Assembly: GCA_002367355.1 (NCBI GenBank)
Contig: DFBQ01000236.1
Coordinates: forward strand, 1-9,753
Direction: 5' to 3'
Length of the DNA: 9,753 bases
Source: Deltaproteobacteria bacterium UBA3076
GTDB taxonomy: Bacteria; Desulfobacterota; Dissulfuribacteria; Dissulfuribacterales; UBA3076
Below the pieces are notes generated by a model. That model was not told the DNA's origin, ran no database searches, and saw only the letters and a list, made by a program, of their open reading frames with translations. This document shows, piece by piece, positions 1 to 6,193 of the stretch (its first letter is position 1; the number at the start of each line of letters is the position of its first letter). The position numbers and the translations under genes were made by a program.

Positions 1-932
1 TTTACCTGACTCCTTATCTTCCGGTTTTCCTTCATCAACCTCTCTATCTTTATGCCTGCCTTGCTCACTGCCTGCGCTTTCATCTTGAATATTTTACCTA
101 TCTCCCCATTTGTTAATCCCGTGTGACGCCTTATCAAATATATCGCTACCTGCTTTTCTATCGCAGGTCTTGTTTTACTATCTATCAAGTCCTCCGGATT
201 CTTTTTGAATCTTCTTGCTACTTCCTCTATTATTACGCCCGGCTCTATTCCTAAATGCAATTCTTTGCTGTATGTGATCCCATCACTCCCTACCTGTATC
301 TTAAGCTCCTTCAGTTTCTCCTTAATGAATTGCGTTTTACCTAACAAAAACCCTCCATATACATCTCGAAATATGTCATCTTCTTTTTCTCCTATCAACA
401 TTCCACTAAATACAAACAACCTGTAATTTTTGCTCTCCATACCAAGATATTTGCGTATCTCTTCCTTGTCTATATACCTGTCTTTCCTCTTCCTGCCTAC
501 ATAGGCATTATAACTGCTCCACTTATAATCTTCTGGATTCTTTACCATCTTTGCCCTTACCGGATTTAAATGAATATACCTGGTAAGCTCCTGAAAATAA
601 CTGTCTGCATCTATTACCAAGGACTTGTATCTTCCCTGAAATAAATGTCCAGTTTTTCTCCTCTTTACATTGGAATACGTAGTATAGGAACCATTAATGT
701 AATGCATAATCCTGGATAAATTGGGTTTAGTAGTCTTTATCAGAAGATGGTAGTGATTGCTCATTAATACGTAGGCAAGAAGATAAAAATCATACTTTTC
801 CTTTGCTTTTAATATATATTCGAGGAATTTCTCAAAATCGGTATTGTTTAAGAATATTTTCTTCCTGCCGTTACCACGGCTGGTTATATGATAGAAGCAA
901 TCTTCTGCTTGCAGACGGTAAGGTCGTGCCAT
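1..932 (-). CDS. REP-associated-type Y1 transposase, runs off window
   Basis: Single-strand DNA transposase of the Y1 HUH family (IS200-like, REP-associated subgroup). It would cut and rejoin ssDNA at small hairpins through a 5'-phosphotyrosine. Visible: N-terminal MARPYRLQAEDCFYHITSRG, typical of the subgroup; the HUH pair H60/H62 in LMSNHYHLL; GHLFQGRYKSL at 95-105; and the likely catalytic Y119 in RYIHLNPVRA. Residues about 236-290 form a C-terminal extension with a helix-turn-helix resembling DnaA domain IV (IYLIRRHTGLTNGEIGKIF), which I infer binds the element's own DNA. The frame is open for 310 codons from the ATG at 932-930 to the window edge, so the C-terminus is missing. No Shine-Dalgarno precedes the ATG, but a good promoter lies 10 bp upstream. 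The adjacent 13-bp repeats and small palindrome are probably its recognition sequences. Confidence 0.9.
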   Translation of the reverse strand, partial: MARPYRLQAEDCFYHITSRGNGRKKIFLNNTDFEKFLEYILKAKEKYDFYLLAYVLMSNHYHLLIKTTKPNLSRIMHYINGSYTTYSNVKRRKTGHLFQGRYKSLVIDADSYFQELTRYIHLNPVRAKMVKNPEDYKWSSYNAYVGRKRKDRYIDKEEIRKYLGMESKNYRLFVFSGMLIGEKEDDIFRDVYGGFLLGKTQFIKEKLKELKIQVGSDGITYSKELHLGIEPGVIIEEVARRFKKNPEDLIDSKTRPAIEKQVAIYLIRRHTGLTNGEIGKIFKMKAQAVSKAGIKIERLMKENRKIRSQV

Positions 933-941
933 AATACAAAG

Positions 942-969
942 ATTATAGTATCTTAGAAGGCAATGTCAA
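942..969 (-). promoter_or_regulatory. Sigma70-like promoter of the Y1 transposase
   Basis: On the minus strand TTGACA (969-964) is followed after 16 bp by TATAAT (947-942). Both hexamers are consensus. Only 9 nt separate the -10 from the ATG at 932, and no Shine-Dalgarno is present, so the transcript would be leaderless or nearly so. The -35 sits inside one of the 13-bp repeats, so transposase binding there could autoregulate transcription (inference). Confidence 0.65.
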
Positions 970-988
970 AGATTAATGTCAAAGATTA
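963..988. repeat. Two tandem 13-bp repeats (ATGTCAAAGATTA)
   Basis: ATGTCAAAGATTA occurs twice head to tail (963-975 and 976-988). A third, diverged copy of its core, CAAAGATTAT, lies at 937-946 over the -10 region. On the minus strand the shared core is AATCTTTG. Spaced copies upstream of the transposase suggest binding sites for the transposase or its C-terminal helix-turn-helix (inference). Confidence 0.75.
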
Positions 989-1001
989 AATTCTATTTTC
1001 G

Positions 1002-1014
1002 AGGGCTGACCCCT
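1002..1014. repeat. Small palindrome at the presumed Y1 element end
   Basis: AGGGCTGACCCCT can fold as AGGG/CCCT with a 5-nt loop. Such short hairpins with flanking guide bases are the recognition structures of Y1 transposases. It lies exactly where the phospholipase-D-like reading frame to its right is terminated (stop 1017-1015), so it probably marks the end of the inserted element. Confidence 0.5.
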
Positions 1015-1722
1015 TTATTTTCCCGCGCGATCAATTCCTGGACCGAGTGAGAAGATCTGATTGTCTACTCGTAAGTTTCGATCATGCAGATCTGTTGGAG
1101 CAGCTTCAATTAGTTGGTAATCGGCAAACTGCTGCTGAGCAAGCCTTGACATGGCGGCAACACTGGAGACGCCATATTGTGTGTTTCCGGTAGTAGTAAC
1201 GAGCCGAATTGAAACGTTGTTCTCCACTGAGGCCAAGAACAGAGGAAAGAAATCTGGTTTAAGATACCTGTCAAAATAGTGAAGCCGTTGCTTGACTGCT
1301 ACGATTGATTCCTTGATTCTCATATACGATGTGAATGGCGTATTAGCTTCAAACACGACTGGCTCCCATTTAATCGGAATCCTATCGATGTATTCAAAAA
1401 ACCTCTCGCGGGCATTTGCGACTTCATGTTCAACGCGTCCTTTAAGCTGGCTTGGGTCATTTTGGAGCACCGGATCGTTGATTATTCCCTTCAAAATGCC
1501 CCAGCATCTTTCGGGAACATGCGATATGTCCTGATGCTCTTGGTTGAAGAACATGTCTGGAGCGAAAGTGGTAAACTTTTTGACTTGCTGACGCCAAGCT
1601 CCATCACCCGCCTGAACTTTCGCTATAGCAATCCGATAATCGTTCAATGGCGACATCTGTTTCGCTCTTGCAAGTTCTTCGAGTGGTTGGACGAAGCCGC
1701 TATCGCGGCAAACAACACCCCC
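1015..1722 (-). pseudogene. Phospholipase-D-like protein fragment, cut at both ends
   Basis: The frame is open from just below a TAG at 1725-1723 to a TAA at 1017-1015. An internal ATG at 1656 gives 213 aa, but the codons upstream (FVQPLEELARAKQ) look equally protein-like and no convincing ribosome site precedes 1656, so the true N-terminus is probably lost. Counting from that ATG, the C-terminal part has the pattern of PLD-like domains: HYFDRYLKPDFF (126-137), a core strand VSIRLVTT (148-155), then LHDRNLRVDNQIFSLGPG (190-207), where H191-D-R resembles the catalytic HxK-type motif. It ends shortly after that motif, where homologues would be expected to continue. The 5' side abuts the integrase-IS91 element and the 3' side the Y1 element end. 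I read it as a gene remnant between two mobile elements. The N-terminal domain is not recognised. Confidence 0.6.
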
Positions 1723-1749
1723 CTATAGCTGAAAAAAATTATTAAAAGA

Positions 1750-1838
1750 TTGCAACCTCCGACTTTTTAGAAATAAAAAGATATTGTAAGATATTGCTAC
1801 GGCAATTTATCATTATCATTACAATTCGGAGGTTACAA
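1750..1838 (+). promoter_or_regulatory. Inverted repeat that would sequester the integrase ribosome site
   Basis: AACCTCCGA at 1754-1762 is the exact reverse complement of TCGGAGGTT at 1826-1834, which contains the GGAGG Shine-Dalgarno of the integrase. With one mismatch the pairing extends to TTG (1750-1752) against CAA (1836-1838), reaching the first base of the start codon. The 63-nt interval is AT-rich and includes a near-repeat of AAGATATTG. A transcript begun upstream of 1750 could fold so that translation of the whole operon is blocked. A transcript starting within the interval would be free (inference). Confidence 0.5.
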
Positions 1839-2749
1839 TGGACACAAGAATACCAAATGATCCGCAATTCAACCAGTATTACACAAAACACTGTAAATAT
1901 CTAAAACTCAAAGGCCTGCAACCCAAAACCATTGATGCCTATGTGCGAGCTATCAGGCGTATTGGCAACTATTTTGATTCCCAATTAGATAACCTTACTT
2001 CGGACCAATTGCTCGATTATTTTCACGATCTCCTGGACTCGCTCTCATGGAGCGCCGTGAAACTTGACCTGTATGGCTTGAAATTCTTTTACACCAATGT
2101 ACTGAAGAAAACATGGGAAGACATTCCACTGATAAAACCTCCTAAAACAACAAGAATACCTGATATCGTGACTATTGAACAGGCAAATCAAATATTCTCG
2201 GCAACCAACAAATTGAGCTACAGAGTCTTTTTCTTTACCATTTACAGCCTGGGATTACGACTTGGAGAAGGGATTAAACTTCAGCTCGGCGATATCGATT
2301 CAGCGAATATGAGGGTACATATTCGTGATGCTAAAGGCAATAAAGACCGATTGGTACCACTACCCGAGAAAACATTACATGTCCTTAGAAATTTCTGGAA
2401 GCTCCACAAGCATCCATCATTCCTATTCCCAAATCGTAAAAGAGAATTAAAGAATGCCTCCCTGGTTGATTCTCCTTTAGACAGAGGTGGGATTCAAGTT
2501 GCCATAAAAGCAGGTGTTCAACAAATAGGGCTAAAAAAAATCTCATGCCATTCCTTGCGCCACAGCTACGCAACACATTTATTGGAAGCAGGTGTTGACC
2601 TGATTGAATTACAGAAAATCTTAGGTCACGTCAGTTTATTAACAACAGCCAAATACACTCATCTTACCGCTCAAAATAATTATAATTCTTATATCAAAAT
2701 CAATCAGTTAATAAACAGCTTTGATATTAATTGGGGAGGTGTGAAATGA
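1838..2749 (+). CDS. Tyrosine recombinase (phage-integrase family) of an IS91-like element
   Basis: Site-specific recombinase that breaks and joins DNA through a 3'-phosphotyrosine. The 303-aa length is typical of XerC/D-like enzymes. An N-terminal SAM-like core-binding domain spans roughly 10-95 (YLKLKGLQPKTIDAYVRAIR). The catalytic domain is complete: R141 in LGLRLGEG, the beta-hairpin lysine at K166 or K169 in DAKGNKDR, H238 and R241 in CHSLRHSYATHLL, H264 in LGHVSLLTT, and Y273 in AKYTHL. It lacks the extra helix that marks integron integrases, so it is not the integron's own enzyme. The ATG at 1838 follows GGAGG by 6 nt. Its stop overlaps the start of the transposase (ATGA, 2746-2749), so the two are translationally coupled and probably act on the same element. 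No fault is visible. Confidence 0.9.
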   Translation: MDTRIPNDPQFNQYYTKHCKYLKLKGLQPKTIDAYVRAIRRIGNYFDSQLDNLTSDQLLDYFHDLLDSLSWSAVKLDLYGLKFFYTNVLKKTWEDIPLIKPPKTTRIPDIVTIEQANQIFSATNKLSYRVFFFTIYSLGLRLGEGIKLQLGDIDSANMRVHIRDAKGNKDRLVPLPEKTLHVLRNFWKLHKHPSFLFPNRKRELKNASLVDSPLDRGGIQVAIKAGVQQIGLKKISCHSLRHSYATHLLEAGVDLIELQKILGHVSLLTTAKYTHLTAQNNYNSYIKINQLINSFDINWGGVK

Positions 2750-3831
2750 TTTTACTCTTCTCGATTATAGAAAAGTTCGAAGGCATATTTTTAGATAAAT
2801 ATAAAACAGCTATCCTGCCAAGTCATAGAAAGGCGCTACAGGCCATGAAGATGTGCAGAAAAGAGCATGGCCCACATCTATTGGCTCAATGTACTAACAT
2901 TGAATGTTTGCAACAGACCTACATTCCACATTCCTGTGGTAACAGAAATTGCCCGCATTGTCAGAATCATGAAGGCCAGCAATGGATAGAAAATCAATTA
3001 AATAAACAGCTGCCTGTAAAATACTTTCTGATAACATTTACTTTGCCGGAACAACTTCGGGATATTACCTGGAAGAACCAAAAGCTGATCTATTCTTTAT
3101 TCTTTATCTGCGTGAAGGAAACGCTACAAACTTTTACCAAAAATGATAAAAAACTACAGGGTACTGCGGGGTTTACAGCAGTTCTGTACACTCATTCAAA
3201 AAAAGGTGATTATCATCCACATATTCACGTTGTGATGCCTGCCGGCAGCATTAATAAAGAAACCAGATCCTGGCGGGTAAAAGATGGTAAGTATTTGTTC
3301 AATCACAAGGCATTGGCCAAGGTTTTTAGAGCAAAATTACTAAAAATGATGGTCGCTAACAATTTACAAATTCCAAAAAAATGTCCTGAAAAATGGGTTG
3401 TTGATTGCAAGTGCGTGGGCAATGGAAATAAAGCTATAATTTATCTGGGCAACTATCTATACAAGGGCGTTATTCAAGAAAAAGATATACTGAAATGTGA
3501 AAACGGGATGGTAACTTTCAGGTATGTCCATTCCAAAAGCAAAGAAGTCAAAACAAGAACTGTTACTGGAGAGTATTTCCTTTGGCTGTTAATGCAGCAT
3601 GTCCTCCCTAAAGGTTTTCGCAGGGTGAGAGTGTATGGATTTCTGCATCCATGCAGCAAGCAGCTGATTAAGTTGTTACAATATTTGCTGAAGGTTAATC
3701 CCGTAAATTTTTTCAAACAATTGAAAAAAAGAGCAGAGATCATCTGTAAATGTTGTGGAGCAAAAATGAGAATTATTGGTGTTATGATACCGGGCCATCA
3801 AATACAACGAGCGGCCAATTCAACAAACTAA
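2746..3831 (+). CDS. IS91-family Y2 HUH transposase
   Basis: Rolling-circle transposase, 361 aa, near the size usual for IS91/IS801-type enzymes. Visible in order: an N-terminal zinc-ribbon-like cysteine cluster (C49-x4-C54, C64-x4-C69-x2-C72); the metal-binding HUH motif H159/H161 in HPHIHVVMP; the paired tyrosines Y233 and Y237 in YLGNYLYKG, which attack the DNA strands; and a C-terminal cysteine pair region (CKCCG, 334-338). I chose the ATG at 2746 because GGGGAGGT lies at 2733-2740. A TTG at 2731 in the same frame would place that ribosome site inside the gene. The start overlaps the integrase stop by 4 nt. The frame is intact and the element may be active. Confidence 0.9.
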   Translation: MILLFSIIEKFEGIFLDKYKTAILPSHRKALQAMKMCRKEHGPHLLAQCTNIECLQQTYIPHSCGNRNCPHCQNHEGQQWIENQLNKQLPVKYFLITFTLPEQLRDITWKNQKLIYSLFFICVKETLQTFTKNDKKLQGTAGFTAVLYTHSKKGDYHPHIHVVMPAGSINKETRSWRVKDGKYLFNHKALAKVFRAKLLKMMVANNLQIPKKCPEKWVVDCKCVGNGNKAIIYLGNYLYKGVIQEKDILKCENGMVTFRYVHSKSKEVKTRTVTGEYFLWLLMQHVLPKGFRRVRVYGFLHPCSKQLIKLLQYLLKVNPVNFFKQLKKRAEIICKCCGAKMRIIGVMIPGHQIQRAANSTN

Positions 3832-4060
3832 AGGGAGGATTATTCGTTATGTAACCTCAAACTCAAAATACTGAATTAAAAAAATCCGATTTTATCGGCA
3901 ATGGAGATTTACGCTCAAAAATGACCAGTTCTTACTTAAAAAAACAGTTTTTAGCCTAAAAAGTAGCTATGAAAACGTATATCAAATTAAATCACCAGGC
4001 AATCTTCAACCTCCCGGCTTAAACAAAGCCCCCCTCAAAAAAGATATTTTCTAATAGCAA
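3832..4060. other. Non-coding tail of the IS91-like element
   Basis: AT-rich, no credible reading frame on either strand. IS91-type elements carry their replication origin (oriIS) near one end. This stretch, immediately 3' of the transposase, is the natural place, but no sequence could be matched to a known oriIS. It contains short AT-rich palindromes: one around 3886-3898, treated separately, and AAAAAC/GTTTTT near 3942-3955. GGAGG-like motifs follow the transposase stop without a following gene. Confidence 0.4.
3878..3898 (-). terminator. Possible intrinsic terminator, minus strand
   Basis: On the minus strand CCGAT-AAA-ATCGG (3898-3886) is followed one base later by seven T (3884-3878). 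The stem is only 5 bp, so it would be weak. It would stop transcripts coming leftward out of the cassette array before they become antisense to the transposase. Confidence 0.4.
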
Positions 4061-4159
4061 GTGCCGTGCCATTATCGGGCTCGTCCAACAAACGGTTCAG
4101 ATTGTGGTTCGCTCCGCTCACACAATCTAACCTTATTCGTTGTGTGCCGGGCACGGCAC
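4061..4159 (-). repeat. attC-like recombination site with extended arms
   Basis: On the minus strand a core of about 63 bp runs from GTT-complement ACACAAC (4145-4139, R''-like) to GTTGGAC (4089-4083), an exact match to the R' consensus GTTRRRY. Inside, AGATTGTG (4099-4106) and CACAATCT (4121-4128) form a perfect 8-bp stem around a 14-nt loop. Outside the core, GTGCCGTGCC (4061-4070) pairs perfectly with GGCACGGCAC (4150-4159), giving a longer cruciform than a usual attC. Orientation agrees with the minus-strand cassette genes. The group II intron begins 12 bp beyond the right arm. Confidence 0.65.
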
Positions 4160-4171
4160 GTATTCTAAAGG

Positions 4172-4843
4172 GTGCGTTGAGCTTATCCTATGTTTCAAAG
4201 CTCATCAAGTCCCAAACCCAGCCGGATGGAGGCGAAGGGTATAGCGGTATGGCAACTGGGTATCCGGCGACGGTGCCTGGAAAGGAAGCCGCCCTGCCGA
4301 GGCAGGGTACCGCGAACGCACGGGGCGATGAACAAGAACCGAGTTAGGCTGGTTTGGTGGGACAAGCCTGCAACACAAGGTAAAGTCCTCTATCCATCTT
4401 AAGCCAAGCAGGTATACTCGGCGCTCGTGTGCGGAAAGATACGTGTTTACCCCGGGAGATCTGCTGCGTGTCCATTATTGGACTGATCGAACCGTAAGGG
4501 GAGACGATCGCGTGGCAGAAGTCAGCAGAGGGCATAGTAGTCGGTGGAAACGAGCCGTGCCTCCCGAAGAGGGAGAAGTATACACGGAGGTCTCACCTCG
4601 ACGAAGGCCTGAACGGTGCCCGGCCGAATGGTTTGGGTAAATGGTTGTGGCTATTAAAGAGCATGTTCTTACCGGCATAATGCAGCAGTTGCTGAAAGGT
4701 CGGTAGCGTTCTGTTTCTTAAATGCCAGGCAGGACGGAGGTCTATTTGTCTGTTTCTGCTTTGACCAGCCGAATCGTCGGATACGGACCCGTATGTCCGG
4801 TGGTGTGGGAGGGGGTAGCCGCGAGGCTACTCCCTATCCCGAT
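4172..4843 (+). mobile_element. ORF-less group II intron, probably class C
   Basis: The 5' end is GTGCG (4172), matching the GUGYG consensus, followed by a hairpin TGAGCTT/AAGCTCA and structured GC-rich RNA without an intact gene. Domain V is seen at 4773-4804: an 8-bp lower stem with wobbles, a 2-nt bulge (4795-4796) and a 5-bp upper stem. Domain VI is a 10-bp stem (4811-4820 with 4825-4834) closed by GCGA. GGGA (4807-4810) pairs with TCCC (4837-4840), leaving A4836 bulged 7 nt from the 3' end, the expected lariat branch point. It ends CCCGAT, as class C introns do. A full intron would carry about 1.2-1.4 kb of reverse transcriptase/maturase in domain IV. Here only a 22-codon ORF (4641-4706) stands at that place, so any mobility or splicing would need a maturase in trans. 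The lower stem of domain V does not show a plain AGC triad, so activity is uncertain. Confidence 0.85.
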
Positions 4844-4852
4844 ATGCCGCCT

Positions 4853-5158
4853 TTAGTGAGTGCTTGGTGAAACAACCATATATTCAACTTTGTTGTAACC
4901 ATCTTCAAGAAAGCCGACTTCGTTTAGAGTTTTGAGCATGGTGTAATAGCTTCTGAAATGATTGTCAGCGGTGTTGTCTTCTTCTCTGTGTTGCTTTTGG
5001 GGAATGGCGGGACGCAGAACCTTTGTGCAAAAAGCATTGATTGAGTGTACAGACAGTTTCGATTCGACGATATAGTGATAATAAGAATCGCCGTAGCTTC
5101 GTCTTTGCCCGGCTTCTTTTGTTTCAACCTTGAATGTAAAATCGTGTATTTCAGACAT
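4853..5158 (-). CDS. Integron cassette protein of unknown function, 101 aa
   Basis: I do not recognise the family. The ATG at 5158 follows AAAGGAG (5169-5163) by 4-5 nt, a strong ribosome site. The product is soluble, with no signal peptide or membrane segment. It is rich in charged and aromatic residues, with a conspicuous YYHYIVESKLSVHSINAFC stretch (26-44) and a likely C-terminal helix-strand unit (YYTMLKTLNEVGFLEDGYNKVEYMVV). The two ends have no cysteine-pair or catalytic signature. It starts 47 bp after one attC, and its stop lies 9 bp from the intron inserted beside the next, so it fills one cassette. Small single-gene cassettes without known relatives are the rule in chromosomal integrons. 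The good ribosome site and fit between two attC sites argue that it is a real gene. Confidence 0.7.
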   Translation of the reverse strand: MSEIHDFTFKVETKEAGQRRSYGDSYYHYIVESKLSVHSINAFCTKVLRPAIPQKQHREEDNTADNHFRSYYTMLKTLNEVGFLEDGYNKVEYMVVSPSTH

Positions 5159-5204
5159 TTTGCTCCTTTGACCGCGACGAGCGGCATAATGCCTGAGTTC
5201 AGCC

Positions 5205-5318
5205 GCCGCTAACCGTGCGGGCTACTAAACTACGAAACAGCATTCAGCGTTCAGCGGGGCAGAGACCTCCAAAATTAACTGAACGGGTTAGCGGTCTGCT
5301 GGAGCGACTGGTTAGCCC
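5205..5318 (-). repeat. attC recombination site of the guanylate-kinase-like cassette
   Basis: On the minus strand GGGCTAAC (5318-5311, R'') opens the site and GTTAGCGG (5212-5205, R') closes it. Inside are CAGTCGCTCCAGCAGACC (5310-5293), with a near complement GGTCTCTGC, and an inverted pair CGTTCAG/CTGAACG. A second complementary pair, CCGCTAACC at 5205-5213 with GGTTAGCGG at 5286-5294, gives an alternative 90-bp fold, so the outer limit is uncertain by about 24 bp. The last codons of the upstream gene are read through it, as is common in cassettes. Confidence 0.7.
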
Positions 5319-6192
5319 ATTGTGTTGACCCATGTATAAATTTCGTCATTAAATGGGCATTTTTTGATAGGCGCTCATTATTCCCATTATTGATAACCAA
5401 ATCAAAATTGGCTTCAAATTCCTGCCCTTTCGATTCTATAAATCTAGATTGCCTCTCCATTTCTTTTACACGATCTGATTTTTCTGATTTAGACATAGTA
5501 TGTCTTCCGTTAATTCGATGGTTGAGTGCTTCTATCGGTGCTTTAATTAGTATCGAAAAAGGGATTCTGTTGTATTTCTCGAATATTTCTTGTTTGACAT
5601 TTGCAATATTCTCAAGCTTTCCGTAGATACAAGCTAAATGATGCTTAGATGGTTCTGATGAAGAAAGGTCTTCCTTTGATAGGCCGTAGTGACAACCGTA
5701 CAAGGTATACTCTAAATCTATTTTATAAGATTTCATTTCCTCTAACGTCTTGCAATAAATGTAGTTTCCACTTGGTTCCAATTTTTTGCTGTATTCATCG
5801 AAACCCTCATTCGCTCTTCTATCGCGGGTTGTATATTTTTTGCAGTAGCTGAATTCAGTTTTTTCATCCCTGTAGTAAAGATTTTCTTTAACTAATGATG
5901 CCAATGTATCTTTACCTGTTGAACTTGCTCCACATATAAGAAAAATTGTCTTACCATCAGTTTTTTGCTTTAACAAATCAATAAAGGCATTTTTAATTCT
6001 ATTGTCTGGTAGAGAACCGATAGCCGGGAAACAAGTTGAAACAAATGGCAAAATCTCTTTGTTTTGCTCAAGGTCAAAGGTGTCCTCAACAGAGCAATCC
6101 TTACATGTTAATGAAGAACAGACTCCAGCTATATAAGGCTTTTTCTTGATCACGACATTTAGACCTAATTTCAACCTGTCTTTTATGTCCAT
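5275..6192 (-). CDS. Guanylate-kinase-like P-loop kinase, integron cassette gene
   Basis: A 305-aa P-loop protein. The Walker A motif GASSTGKD (88-95) follows a hydrophobic strand, and YTTRDRRANEGFDEY (120-134) matches the guanylate-kinase substrate-binding pattern with R123, R125 and the tyrosine after the E-G-x-x pair. A late strand LVINNGN (265-271) fits the family's C-terminal end. It would phosphorylate a nucleoside monophosphate or similar small substrate with ATP, but the true substrate is unknown; relatives include PhnN. About 80 extra N-terminal residues carry a cysteine cluster (C25, C30, C33, C54) that might bind metal. The last residues, ANQSLQQTANPFS, are encoded by the attC site, so the ancestral stop was probably earlier. 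The ATG at 6192 follows AAAGGAC by about 9 nt. It may be an antiphage or metabolic cassette; the sequence does not decide. Confidence 0.75.
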   Translation of the reverse strand: MDIKDRLKLGLNVVIKKKPYIAGVCSSLTCKDCSVEDTFDLEQNKEILPFVSTCFPAIGSLPDNRIKNAFIDLLKQKTDGKTIFLICGASSTGKDTLASLVKENLYYRDEKTEFSYCKKYTTRDRRANEGFDEYSKKLEPSGNYIYCKTLEEMKSYKIDLEYTLYGCHYGLSKEDLSSSEPSKHHLACIYGKLENIANVKQEIFEKYNRIPFSILIKAPIEALNHRINGRHTMSKSEKSDRVKEMERQSRFIESKGQEFEANFDLVINNGNNERLSKNAHLMTKFIHGSTQWANQSLQQTANPFS

Positions 6193-6193
6193 A

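Larger units (their letters stand above)
1735..4060 (+). mobile_element. Composite IS91-like element (tyrosine recombinase + Y2 transposase), ends approximate
   Basis: The unit comprises the overlapping integrase and IS91-family transposase genes plus flanking non-coding DNA. The left limit is set by the end of the PLD-like frame (about 1723-1735). The right limit is set by the attC arm starting at 4061. The tetranucleotide CAAG at 4058-4061 matches one of the target sequences reported for IS91, but it could be chance. IS91-type elements lack terminal inverted repeats, and none were seen. Some IS91-family elements are known to carry an upstream phage-integrase-like gene, which fits this layout. 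Confidence 0.55.

Noticed and set aside
963..988. CRISPR-like array from the short repeats
   Set aside because: Two adjacent 13-bp repeats without spacers and without cas genes.
1426..1728. 100-codon plus-strand ORF
   Set aside because: It is antisense to the PLD-like frame, which has the better protein character, and it has no ribosome site.
1838..2749. Tyrosine recombinase as the integron integrase
   Set aside because: It lacks the IntI-specific insert, is coupled to an IS91-type transposase and lies on the far side of the array. The IntI-like N-terminus at 9587 fits far better.
4066..4640. Several 65-93-codon ORFs on both strands
   Set aside because: They cross the attC hairpin and the structured RNA of the group II intron, and their sequences look like translated ribozyme.
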